Positions 47,943 to 58,969 of a DNA stretch of 64,000 nucleotides are shown here, piece after piece. Made by a program: the position numbers and the translations under genes. Position 1 is the stretch's first letter. Each line of letters starts with the position of its first letter. The notes beneath the pieces were generated by a model that made no database searches, was not told the DNA's origin, and saw only the letters and a list, made by a program, of their open reading frames with translations. The stretch is taken from the NCBI GenBank assembly GCA_963921825.1, contig OY997588.1, positions 126,821,203-126,885,202 on the forward strand, given 5' to 3'. This DNA is from Erodium maritimum (taxonomy: Eukaryota; Streptophyta; Magnoliopsida; Geraniales; Geraniaceae).

Positions 47943-48744
47943 TAAAGAGTACTCCTCAGTCTTGAAAGCAAGGACCCGATCCGCGATCGACGGGATGAGT
48001 CCTCTCTCAAAACTCCTGCAGCGGCTCTACTCGGTCTGCACCATCTCTGGTGAGAAGCGAGACAAGGATGTAAACCTCACCTCATACTCCGAGACGGTCA
48101 TACCTCTCTGACGCAGTTCCAGGAACTGCTGGTGCCTGTCATCTCGGACAAATCGAAGGAAATACTGCTCTAGGAACAGTCTGCCGAAACAACTGGAAAT
48201 CATCTCCAACCCTAGTCTGCACATGTTGCCACCAGTGGTACGCCTCCTCCTCTAGTTGAACTGTCGCAAAAGATACCCTCAGACGACCATCAGATACCCC
48301 ATATGTATCCAGATTGGGGGTAATCCGCTCCAGCCACCCTGCGGCTGCCTCGGGGTTTGACCCCCCAGAATAGACTGGTGCGCCCAGCCTGCGGAAATCT
48401 CTGAGAGCCTGGGCCGTATAGCTGTCAATCTGACCTGGCCTCTCAACAGCGGCTACGACAGTAGTAGGCACAGTCTCTGGTGTCGGTGCTGCAGTCTCTC
48501 TTTGGGCGTTGATCGTCGTGAGAACTGCGCGAACCACATCCTCTAGAGGGGTCGCTTGGGTCGGCTCTGCGACCGGAGGAGCTCTGGGTGGCAACCCTGA
48601 CGGCCCAGTCCCAACTCTCTCGCGCTCTGCAGAAGTAGCACTCTGAGCACTCACTGCCCCTGGCCCCCAGCTGGGCGACTCCTGGTGCCTCTCGGAATGT
48701 AGACGCGAGACATGTCGTATACCTGCTGCACAGATAACGCACAT
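47943..48744 (-). pseudogene. gag remnant of gypsy element H
   Basis: Minus-strand frame 48744-48139 (201 aa) carries the gypsy gag pattern with A-G-W-L-E-R-I and A-Y-H-W-W-Q. After a frameshift near 48200 it continues in frame 48224-48027 with the R-D-D-R-H-Q-Q-F-L-E segment. It is clearly homologous to the gag of element F (4385-4963). It stops at 47943, where LTR C begins; the zinc knuckle and all of pol are lost. Confidence 0.88.
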
Positions 48745-49795
48745 GTTCAGTTTCTCAAATTAGAACAAAGCGGTTCGCTTAAAACAAAAACGTTCACACG
48801 CGTTTCACAAGGGTCATACTCGGACCAACAGTAAACTTAGTCTTAGTAGTCATATATAATATTTCATATAAGCATAGAAGTCCGCACACTTGTGCGTCTC
48901 ATAGAATCAATCACATAATTCAACCATCTCCTACAGGAGGAATAGTTTCAAACAAGTCACCCAAACAACATACCGGACCGGCATACACCTCGGTCGGGTA
49001 TCTTCCCATAGCATGGGGTACAATCACAACACAACACTTTCGCAAGCCCTTGCATTAGTTATTTTCCACATGTTCTCAACACTTTATCTTTCTATCACAA
49101 CATTCATGTCGATCTCGCGTCGTTACAACCCGATTCAGGTGTCCCCGAATCTCGTTGTAACCACTTGACATCCCCCTATCACGTTCGACTACAGTGGCGC
49201 CCCTAAGTCAACCCGTGATAGTACAAACACTTCAGTTTTGCAGAAATTTTGGCATGACCCGTTTGTATATTCCACTAACCATCCGCTTAAGCGGGACATT
49301 CAATAAACAAATTGCACACGGCGTTCAGCACAGAAGGCACACCACAAAACATCACAGAAACACACCACCGCACAACATCGCAGATACACAACTCGGGTCT
49401 CGGTAATTCTCGATTACTACCCGGCCAAGTCAACATTTCACTCAAGCCAATCATTCAATCAACGGCCGACCAAGAAGGCAACCCGATAGCGATCAATTAA
49501 CCAAGACAACCAAATCGTAACTAGCTTGAGCATCGCTCATTAAACCAACCTCGATCTTAACCGACCGGCATCATAGATCAACTAAGGTACAAGCATAGCA
49601 CAAAGAATAAGGTACAAATCAAGTAAGGTAAAACTTAAACAAGACACTTTGACAATCGAGACTCTTGTCGTTTCGACTCTACGCATAGGATATTTCCGCC
49701 TTGCATCACCGAGCACTACGACTTCAACTACCTAACTCTACCTACCAAATTGACGTACGGTCCAAGGTTTTGAAAACAAGTTCAAAATGAAACCA
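48745..49795 (-). other. Leader of gypsy element H
   Basis: Non-coding sequence between the primer site and gag, the minus-strand counterpart of 43203-44318. No gene. Confidence 0.78.
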
Positions 49796-49808
49796 GGCTC
49801 TGATACCA
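49796..49808 (-). other. Primer-binding site of element H (tRNA-iMet)
   Basis: Reads GGCTCTGATACCA on the plus strand, TGGTATCAGAGCC on the minus strand, three bases from the LTR. Confidence 0.9.
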
Positions 49809-49811
49809 AAT

Positions 49812-52646
49812 TGTCACGCCTCAAATCCGATTTTGACCGGACTCGAGACGTGAGCTAGACATAGTAATAAAATAATAATAATAAAGTTAAAGTAATTGGG
49901 AAACAACTCCAAACCTTTAAAATTCCAAATAACAACTATGATGAAAATAAGTCAAATACTCAGTTCAAACTCGTAAGAAAAGTAGTTCGATACAAAGTGG
50001 AAAGTACGTCCAACTACAATAAGCCACCCGGATCCTCCAGGAAACCCCGAGTCCTAAAGCAATCTAGGAAAAAGTGGTAAAGTAAAAGAAACCCCCGTCT
50101 GGCAAGAAAACACAGTTTGTACAATTATCCAAAGGTTCCGATTAGTACGATTAACCAAAGAAAACGCCATAATCAAATATCAACAAGAATTGCAATGATT
50201 AATAAAACAGTAAATCAAGGAAATCAAAGGAGAGGCAGTTTATTCCTCAATAAAAACAACTAAAGAAAGTACGTATAATGTCACATAGATAACTTAACCA
50301 CAATACTCCGATCCACAATTGGTCAATGTATCATATCAGATTGCCCCTCGGCCCAGAGGAGACACATATCGTCGAGGCTACCGGAAACATCCCTAAGGGG
50401 ACACATATCATCGGAGCTCTCGAAAATGTCCCCAAAGGACCATAGATCATCGGGGTGAAGTAAGATTTTCTCCCGGAAACGCTCCCGTAGGAACGCATAC
50501 CCTCGGGGTGAAGCAACAAGTAAAAAATCCCCTCAAGGTAAACAACCTCACGTCATACCGGAATTCCCCTCGGCCTGGACGTCTTCCCGGGATTCACATC
50601 GAGGTAACACAATACCGGAATTCGCATCGGTCTTCCCGGAATTCACATCGGGGTTACCACAATCTCTCGGCCTAGGTACTCCCCTACACTGGCATTCCCC
50701 TCGGTGTAGGTACCATACCGGAACACAACTCATCTTAGAACACACGTCAAGGAAATACCCCGCGACATAAAGTCATAATACAACCACAACTTAGCAATTC
50801 CAACAATCTTACCACAACACGCACAAAGAACTCATAATAACAATCACGCTTACCGACATGACTTACCAACCATGTTCCATCGGTCTATCACTCACCCGAT
50901 CATACCATTTGGCACAATCAATTCACAATAACCAATCACTCAATCAATCATAACACGGATCAACCATTCACATACAATCATCATTATTCTTCTAGTTTAG
51001 TATGACTCTTGTATTAACCTAAGGACGAAACATGCATCGATATTAAGGACGAACAATCATCAATAAATACATTAAACAAGCAATCCTAAGGAACGACATG
51101 ACCATTCTACCAACACGACAATTTCCCAAAGTATTGAAAGCGATTAAACTAGTGAATCACATCCTACATGCATACTAGACTCGTCTGGTTATTAACATAA
51201 TTGAAAGCAGCTATTCTAGTGAATCACATTCTATATGCAAATTAGGACCTTTTCTGTTATTATTATCCTATAGGCATACTATTAGCATTCTTTAAATTAA
51301 GAGTGGAGTTTAGTACTTTTGCCTACCTTGAATTCTCAAATGCTTAGTACTCCTAGCTGCTGACGTCCGGGCTAGCTTCCTCCTCGTTCTCTCACGTGGT
51401 TCCTAAGGCCTCCTCCTCCGTCGAGCTCGGGTCCAAGGACTTGGAACACAATTAAAACTATAATTAACGACTAACAAAGAGACACACATCTAAGTCAAAA
51501 CCCCCAACCGTTTGGTTCAAAAACACCTTTCGAAAAAGACGAAAAACTCCCAAAAGGGATTCAAAAGGACCAAAACTGGTCTGTCACGGATCAGGTCACG
51601 GAGCTGTGAGGTTACCCGTCACGGATGATGTCACGGACCCGTGACGAGTGCCGTCACGGTCTCCATCACGGAGCCGTGACGTCTCCCGTCACGGTGCCCG
51701 TCACGGATCTGTGACGGTCCAGACCAGTTCTGTCCTTCTTCTTCCTCCAGCCTCATTTTTCACGAAAAACACTTCAAAAACTCCATTTTCAGTCACCAAA
51801 AACCTCCAAAACAGTCAAATACATTCAATCCATCACTACCCAAGGTAGGATTCATCAAACCAACAAATACCCAAGAGATTTCCAAATCAAAAACACCAAA
51901 AAACTCATAGATTTCAACACAAATTCATCATCTAAAGCTCTAGAACAACATCTAACAACATAGAACTCAAAAACCTAGCTAGTTCATGCATTTCTAAGAA
52001 AACCCAAAGCTTGAAATGACTTGTAATGAGATTGTGTTAGTGCACATACCTTTAGGATGATGAGATGATGAAGAAAACAAGGTTTTGGTGAAGAAATGAT
52101 GAAGAACCAAGATCAAAATTGCTCTTTTCTCCCTTTCTTCTTCTTCAAGTCTCCTTTGTTCTTCCTCTTCTTCTTTTCTCTCTCTAAAAATCGGCTAGCA
52201 CTTGTTATTGTGCTGAAATTGTTGCTCCAATTGCTTTAAATGACCTAAATTGATGGAAGACCAAAAAGCCCTTTAGCCTTTATCCACTTAAGGGCACTTG
52301 TGAGGGGTAAAAAGATACTTTTAGCCTCTTTTCTTCCCCCTCCAAGCTAGCATGGACAAGTGTACATGTAGGGACCACTTGTCTCTAGCTAAAAATCCAG
52401 CACCTCTGTTTAATTAGGATTTGTCGATATAAAGTCTCGGTTTGACCAAAAATTGACTTTTCCAAAATTACAGTCAAACGAAAGGAAATGGTCCAACTAA
52501 GCTAACCGTGATGACGACTAAGCTTTTTGGGCCCCGGAAAGGTCCCGAACGACTCCCGGAGTCATCGGTTGACTTTTCCGACCGAAAGTCAAACTTTGCC
52601 AAACAGCTACCGGTTCGACCGAGATCGACCGGGGGAGGTTCTTACA
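49812..52646 (-). mobile_element. Gypsy element H 5' LTR, 2835 bp (TSD ATCTA)
   Basis: On the minus strand it starts TGTAAGAACC at 52646 and ends GGCGTGACA at 49812, followed by the primer site. ATCTA at 52647-52651 pairs with 37684-37688 as the target-site duplication of the whole element (37689-52646). It contains palindromic TCACGG/CCGTGA motifs in a dense cluster (51580-51725) and has lost the conserved 18-bp motif in a deletion near 50065. The differences from the 3' LTR fragment show it is not a recent insertion. Confidence 0.94.
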
Positions 52647-52651
52647 ATCTA

Positions 52652-52751
52652 CAACCATGAATGGAGGTATTCCTAAAACCCTCTCCATCTATTTATTTTG
52701 TGATTGATTGTGATGCCCACGATTTAGGGTTCATGTAAATTATGATCTACA
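52652..52751 (+). mobile_element. Copia-type solo LTR L, right part (TSD GGATG)
   Basis: Continuation of 37258-37688 after the inserted element H. It ends ATGATCTACA at 52751 and is followed by GGATG (52752-52756), matching GGATG at 37253-37257. Confidence 0.85.
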
Positions 52752-52870
52752 GGATGCACCCTCGTCCAATCTTGTTCGCTTACAAAAACCTTGAGAACTT
52801 TCACAATTCGATATTTTATAACCGCTCCATTACATATTGTGTTTGACAATCCTCCACCATCATTTTTAGA

Positions 52871-53052
52871 AGAACGGGTTCAAAATCAAGATCAAATTCC
52901 TTTTTCAAATCCTGTCGTAGCTACATGAGCTCGTCCTGCGTGCCATAAATAACCTACAGATAAGAAGATACCTAGAACAAAATGAGAGATAGCTAACCAA
53001 CTTTTTGGAGAAACATAATTGGCTGCATTGATCTCGGTAGCTACACCACCTA
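52871..53052 (-). pseudogene. psbC: Nuclear plastid DNA fragment: psbC (CP43) C-terminal part
   Basis: Minus-strand translation gives about 60 residues of the photosystem II CP43 protein: [31 protein letters not shown] and G-F-E-K-G-I. One extra T after the G-I codons shifts the frame before the F-E-P-V segment. Many amino-acid changes show it is an old insertion. Similarity ends on both sides without ptDNA flanks that I recognise. The fragment is not functional. Confidence 0.85.
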
Positions 53053-54277
53053 CAAAATTTCACCGAGATGGTATTGAACGATATACGGATTTAACGAAAG
53101 CGGAAGAGGATTTAACGGAGCTTTCTTAGTCGATGAATTGTTTCCAGTTGTAATTTGTATGCAAGTCGAACAATTTTATAGTCGACAAACTTTTTGACAT
53201 TCTCCCCGTCAACATTTGAATAAAAGCGCTCAAAACGATACACAGATCTATACGTGGTTTTATCAGAGTCTTATTGCCACTGTGACACTAAAAAGATTAA
53301 ACAACGTATCATGGTCTTTTTTTCCGAACCTATTCAGGATCTAATTATGAGATTTTTAACTTATAATTGTTCAATTGAACGAAGATTAAACCGATTCGAT
53401 CTAATCCCATTATTGGTAATCTTAAAGAACAAGCCTGAAAAAAATGGTGGGTTTTAATTTTGTCTCTAATGCAGTATGACGGATTGATAATCAATTTCAC
53501 TATCTCGAGTTTCAACTAAAAATGTAATGGAGAGGAAGAAAAAGAGGCTTTTGGTTAAATTTTTTAAATTATCCTCTTTTGACCACGAAACATAAGTTTC
53601 AAAGCTTGCGAGCTTATTTTTTTTTAAAAAGGTTTAAGTTTCAAAACTTTTGCCATATGATTTCTCTGTTTGAAACAATCACATCATTGTTAATTGTTTC
53701 AGAAGAAAGGATTGGGTTTGGAAGGAGAAAACATAAGCCAATGTGAAGGAGAAAAAAAAATCAAAAAGAGTAATATTGTTATTTTTCTAAAACAAAAAAG
53801 GTTATATGTTGACCGCATGAAAATTTTCGATCTAAAAATAAATAAATAAACTAATGTTGGATATTAAATTAAAACAAAAAAATAAATATCAAAATGACTC
53901 GATTTTTTTTAAATACTCTAAATAAAATATAAAAATTCCAACATAAGTGCGTAGCAGCGTAGATGGCGAGAGGATAGACGTTGGTCGGAGATCATTGACA
54001 AACAAAGGGTTGTGGACAGTCGAACTGGGCCAGGTTCCTAGTACCATGGGCTTTTTATATTCGGACCACATTTTATCGTAAACATCGATTACTTCTCAAG
54101 GTCTAATGCACTGAGCCCATTTACAATCCTACAAAGCCCAGAACTCATACTTGTGTGTGTGTTTTTTTTTTGTAACAACTCCTCAAATTTTACGCACACC
54201 TAACCTGTAACCGATATTAGAGCTGAACTTTCATTTGAACCATCAGATCTTATATCTAAGCTTAACCTTTAGTTTTA
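53053..54277. other. AT-rich intergenic DNA
   Basis: No gene recognised. 53060-53250 has an open stretch next to the psbC fragment (R-Y-T-D-L-T-K-A-E-E-D-L on the plus strand) that could be more organelle DNA, but I cannot place it. The rest is AT-rich with T-runs. Confidence 0.5.
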
Positions 54278-54582
54278 GGGTTAATAACCTTTAGTACCCC
54301 TTATGTATTGGTAACAATCCTTTAATACCCTGATGTATTGGTAACCGTCTGGACAAAATTTTGGTCAAGTTTATGTCATTTTGATGATATGTGATCAATT
54401 CATAATGGGTATTAAATGTTCTGTTACCAATACATAAGGGGTATTAAATGATCTGTGACCAATTCATAAAGGATACTAAATGTGTGTTACCAAAACATAA
54501 GGACTGTCATTGAGCGTTATAAAACTTTGGGATACTAAAGGAACGTTACCAATTCAAGAGGGGTACAAAAGGTAATTAACCC
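54278..54582. mobile_element. MITE with 39-bp terminal inverted repeats, 305 bp
   Basis: The left end GGGTTAATAACCTTTAGTAC... and the reverse complement of the right end GGGTTAATTACCTTTTGTAC... match over about 39 bp, up to ATTGGTAAC. Internal repeats of ACCAATACATAAGGGGTATT occur in both directions. Flanks are TTAGTTTTA (left) and TTGTTTTA (right), a possible 8-9 bp TSD with an indel, which would suit a Mutator-like MITE. No coding capacity. Confidence 0.8.
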
Positions 54583-54720
54583 TTGTTTTAACAAGAACAT
54601 GATGTTATGGTGATACATAAATATTCATGATAGAATACATAATGGTCATATTGCTTTTATTTTTTTGGAATTGTGAATGAACATTAAAAGAACTAAAAGT
54701 CTGATCCAGACTGGGACAAC

Positions 54721-55626
54721 TAGGGGTGGGCATTGGGTGGTTAACCACCCAATTGACCCCTTCACGAACCCAACCCGATATTATCGGTTTGGGAGATTTT
54801 GAAACCAGCCCCGACCCAAAAACCGAACTTTCAGAGTAAAAACCACCCAGTTCGATGGCGGGTTGGTTAGCGGTTTTAACCAACCAACCATCTCACAAAT
54901 GGGCCTCGATTTAGGCCCACATATATGAGCCCAAAACAACCCCGAAACTAAGTAATCGACTTTCAAACAAGTAAAAGTCACATCACATAACAAAGAGACA
55001 TAATAAAATAACTCATTTTTTTTTGCAGGGAAAAACCATTAAAAGGGGATCAAATATGGCTAAACAACCCTCATTTGATCCCCCTTTAATGATGAAAAAC
55101 CCCTGCCCCTAGAACTAATACATCAGTTGTTCATCTTGTGATCAATTCACAAGCATTACGAATTTACAAGAATGGAGCTGTCTAAACAAAATTACAAAAG
55201 TCAGAACTATTACAACTTCATTAAAAGTATATCTATTACACCTTCACTTCATTTCCATGACCTTCACTCCATTCTTCAAAAGTACCTACGAAAAAATGAA
55301 TATGAGTCAGTACAACAACAATAGATTAACTTAACAAAAGGAAATAGTTTAATTCACAATCAACGGTTGGATGGCATTGTTTTTGGCAATCCGCGTGAAA
55401 CGAAGCATTGGCTCACAGATGGCCACGTGTTCCCTTGCTACAGTACCAGGTGGTTGGGTTTAATCCGGTTTAACTAACATTGAACCGGAACCCAACCGTT
55501 AGGCAACCGGTTTAGGCCTTTTTCCACCGGAAAACTCACCGAAAATTCCGGTTCCGGGCTCACCGGTGGTGGTTCCGGTTGGTTTCGGTCGGGTTCACCG
55601 GTTTCGGGTTTTTTTGCCCACCCCTA
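54721..55626. mobile_element. Non-autonomous hAT element, 906 bp, 8-bp TSD GGGACAAC
   Basis: Terminal inverted repeats TAGGGGTGGGCA and TGCCCACCCCTA are flanked by a perfect 8-bp duplication GGGACAAC (54713-54720 and 55627-55634), the hAT target-site length. The subterminal regions are rich in AACCGG/CCGGTT and GGTTGGTT motifs in both orientations, as in hAT elements where they bind transposase. No transposase frame. A hairpin repeat (55025-55106) is nested inside. Confidence 0.94.
55025..55106. repeat. 82-bp hairpin repeat nested in the hAT element
   Basis: GCAGGG...AAAGGGGATCAAAT pairs with ATTTGATCCCCCTTT...CCCTGC around a loop of about 17 bases. It is a foldback or tiny MITE-like insertion. 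I see no clear TSD. Confidence 0.75.
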
Positions 55627-55634
55627 GGGACAAC

Positions 55635-58260
55635 TAAAGAGTATCAAAACCAAAACCAGTAGAATAGTAAATAATTAAAACGTACGAGAGTATCGTGGGG
55701 TTGAAAGAAAAGTAAAAAAAATACCTATTTACCGAAACACTCTAGGATGGGTGTCGGGAGAGGGATACTTTAATAGTGGCCGAGGCAACCGGTATAACTA
55801 CTCCAAACAATGAGATAAGACAAAGCGGTCCCATTTCTGGAAGAAATGCGCTGAGGCGGACACAATACTCTTTCGTGGATCCAACGTGGATCGTCCTCCC
55901 TTGATTGATGGTACATGGCTCCATGAACGCGAGAGTGCTAACTCCCGAGATGGTAAAAGAATACCGTGTCAATACTTGATGGAACCAGTGACATTGTACG
56001 ACCAGTGAGGCGGTAGTACCTACAAACCCGTCACTGACGCTTCTGTCCCTCATCCCTCACGAGATTGTCTGTCGTTCCTTAAAGAATGACCGCCTCCTCA
56101 GAGTCAGGACTTAGATACGCCATGTACCCTGATGACGTTCCCCCCGTGATCACGCCGAAGGATTGGACGACAATCGCAATAGCCTCTACAAGGGTGAGGA
56201 GCTCGAGCAGAGCCCCGAGATTTCCCATACGACCCCACATCCGTCGAGTCCCTTCCTTGCCTCAATTTTACACGACAGAAGACGCACCGCCGTGCATAGA
56301 GGGAGTTGAGGAGCCACCACCTTCGCCATACCTACCCAATTCGCCCCCGGGGACGAGGGTCCATCCCTACCGTTCACCGTCGTGTCTGGTTGTGTAGTCG
56401 ACCCGCCAACACGCCTAGCCTAATCCCTCATCATCACAGCACTAAGACCAACACCGGCACCCTATACATAAACCTAATCTCCACCCCAACCGGTGTCTAG
56501 GGCACCACCACTACTGAGCCCTCTATTGAACGCTTTCCGGGGGAGAACAAATCTTCTCTAAGAGAACCTCCCCATACCGTGTTGTTATACCACCATGATT
56601 GTGCCCCACCCCTATTACAAAAAATCTACAAACCCTATTCTGAAATAGAAGGGACGAGCATTCAGTTGCCTTGACTATTGCAAGACAAATATCATTAAAT
56701 CATTCCTAAAAAACAGAACACAGTATGTTTTCGAAGAAAGGAAAATTAAGTCCTAATCTTAACTGTCGCAACCAATTCCATATTATTGATTTACCATGAA
56801 ATTAGTGGTAGGTTTCGTACAACATTGTTGGTACATTACTCATATTCACTCCTACATTTCAAATAATTCTTAATATGGTAATTGATATAATATATTATTT
56901 GTTTTACTTACTAATCTAGTTTGAATTTAAATAAACTCATGCAAATTCTATTGATAGTCGAAGAAAATATTTAATCGGCTTTTAGGGTTCTCAAACCTCG
57001 TATTCTTCCCCTATTTCTGCAACCCATGTTGCACATCTCCATTTATAGTGGCCTCTACTATCCATAACCATTGGGCATATCCTTATCCCTTCGTCTTGTC
57101 AAGCACCGTCCAACCGTACTACAAACACCCACACCCACCCTTGGTAATTGTTGTCACCTCCCACACATCCCCTTACAACTACTTCTTCCACCGCCCCTCG
57201 GCAATCGTAACCCTCATTTCCATCACCTTCTATTGAGTCACACGATGCCATGGAGAGAAGGGAACCTATATATGCCGATCATCCATGGCCTCGTTGTGCA
57301 CCGCCACCCTTTAACAGATGGGAGAATCGAGGTACCGATGGGGAACTTCTTGCCTATGTTATCCCCTCGTGCACTACCGTTGGTTCGGAGATCCACGTGA
57401 GAGTGGATCACTGCCAACCGCCACCGTTACTTTCACAAGGGATTTGAAATCCTAGTTAGGGCCCGAAACATTTGACGGCATCGGATCATGGCCCCTCTAT
57501 CGGCGCCCTTTCCTTGGAGGGGACTCGGCTGCCTAGCTTCGCCGCCCAACGCTGAACTTCAAGAGCTACATAGGACCCCAATCAGAGGATTCCGGGCGTG
57601 ATCCCTTAATTACAATGTGTGACGCCACAGAGAACCCCCCCCCCCCCCCCCCCCCCCCATCGAGAACGACCGTCCATACGATTCACCGAGGAACCGCTTA
57701 ACCTGGGACGTGGACCACAGACTGCCCGAACTTCACCAAGGGTACGAGTGATGCTCCTTAGGACCCACATCAATCAGAAGGCATCCACTTGTTAAGAAAT
57801 GGACCTCTACCATCCTATGGCTTATCCACAGGACCATCTAGTTGCTAGGAACCGGGTTGAACATGAGCTGAATAATTGCGATTCTTAATCTATTACTCGG
57901 ACCGCTGGCTCAGATAGTGTTACGTAAGATAATTAGGAAAGTCACCCTCTTGACAGGGATGATAAACCCAATGGGGTGACAGAGAGACTCGATTATCGAC
58001 CTCGCTGGTCATCATGAAGACCTTGTGGCAGTACGGGGTGCAGTAGAGGATCTATACCCCGACCCCCACAGAAAAATCATTTTGGATGTTCCTTAGTCTC
58101 CTCCGTTCCCTAGCATACTCTTTGGACGACTGTTGCGACACAACATGCTAATTCAAGTCGTGGTGGAGATAGTCTACTCAATAGTCTAAAAATCATGCCT
58201 AGGCATCGACATTTAGAGCACCTACCCGATTTTAACAAATCGGGCGGTTCTAGGTGGATT
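55635..58260. other. Unrecognised GC-richer block with degenerate frames
   Basis: Clearly richer in G+C than the DNA on either side, with open stretches on both strands (55742-56053 minus, 56086-56397 plus, 57071-57447 plus) that stop repeatedly. I recognise no domain, LTR or TIR. It may be a decayed retroelement interior or an old coding region. A 24-C run sits at 57635-57658. Confidence 0.45.
57635..57658. repeat. Poly(C) run of 24
   Basis: Uninterrupted C homopolymer. Long enough that its length may be misassembled. A 17-C run in LTR D (10178-10194) is the only other such tract. Confidence 0.9.
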
Positions 58261-58964
58261 TAGAAAAAATCGGGTAAGTGTTATAAAAATCATGTTTATT
58301 ATTTATTGTTTATTGACAATTTTTTTTTCTTGTATAAGGATACTGACGTTGTTTATTTGAACTCTTTTGTCATTTAAGAATACGAGTATAACAAATATTT
58401 TTTTAATGTTTACTACTAATTTTTCATAATACAATTCATATTTTGTTCATATATATAATAACATATTTGTTAAGAAAGTAAAATAAATAGAAAAATAGAA
58501 ATTTGATTAATCCTCGACTAGTCCCTAATTAATCTGTGAAGGCCTTAACCGTACGACTAGTATTTAACGTTTTTAGAACCTTGAGTCTACTGGATATCTT
58601 ACACATCCCACTGTATGAAATATGGACTCACCCCTGTGTTTCTATCTAGTAACACCGGACATATTATTGTTTTGGCCGTCACCGAAACTATATCTCGTCC
58701 TAGTTACTACCACGTTTTGTACGAACTTGTGATATTTTCTTTTATTATCAATAATATTATCTCGTATGCTAAAATAAAATTAGTTCAAATTTATAATTTT
58801 GGGATTTCTTTAAAATGTCATGACTAAAAGTATAATAAAGAAATGATCGAAATTTTAGAGTATGAAATTGTGTAGGGAATATATTAATTAAGAAACTTGT
58901 CGTTTTATAATAGTACAAGATTCAATGAATCATTGTTCACTCATACTAATATTTCGTAATCGAG
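58261..58964. other. AT-rich intergenic DNA
   Basis: Very AT-rich, no gene or repeat recognised up to the solo LTR. Confidence 0.55.
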
Positions 58965-58969
58965 GAGCA

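Noticed and set aside
52871-53052. Functional psbC gene
   Set aside because: Only a short C-terminal fragment, frameshifted and without plastid neighbours.
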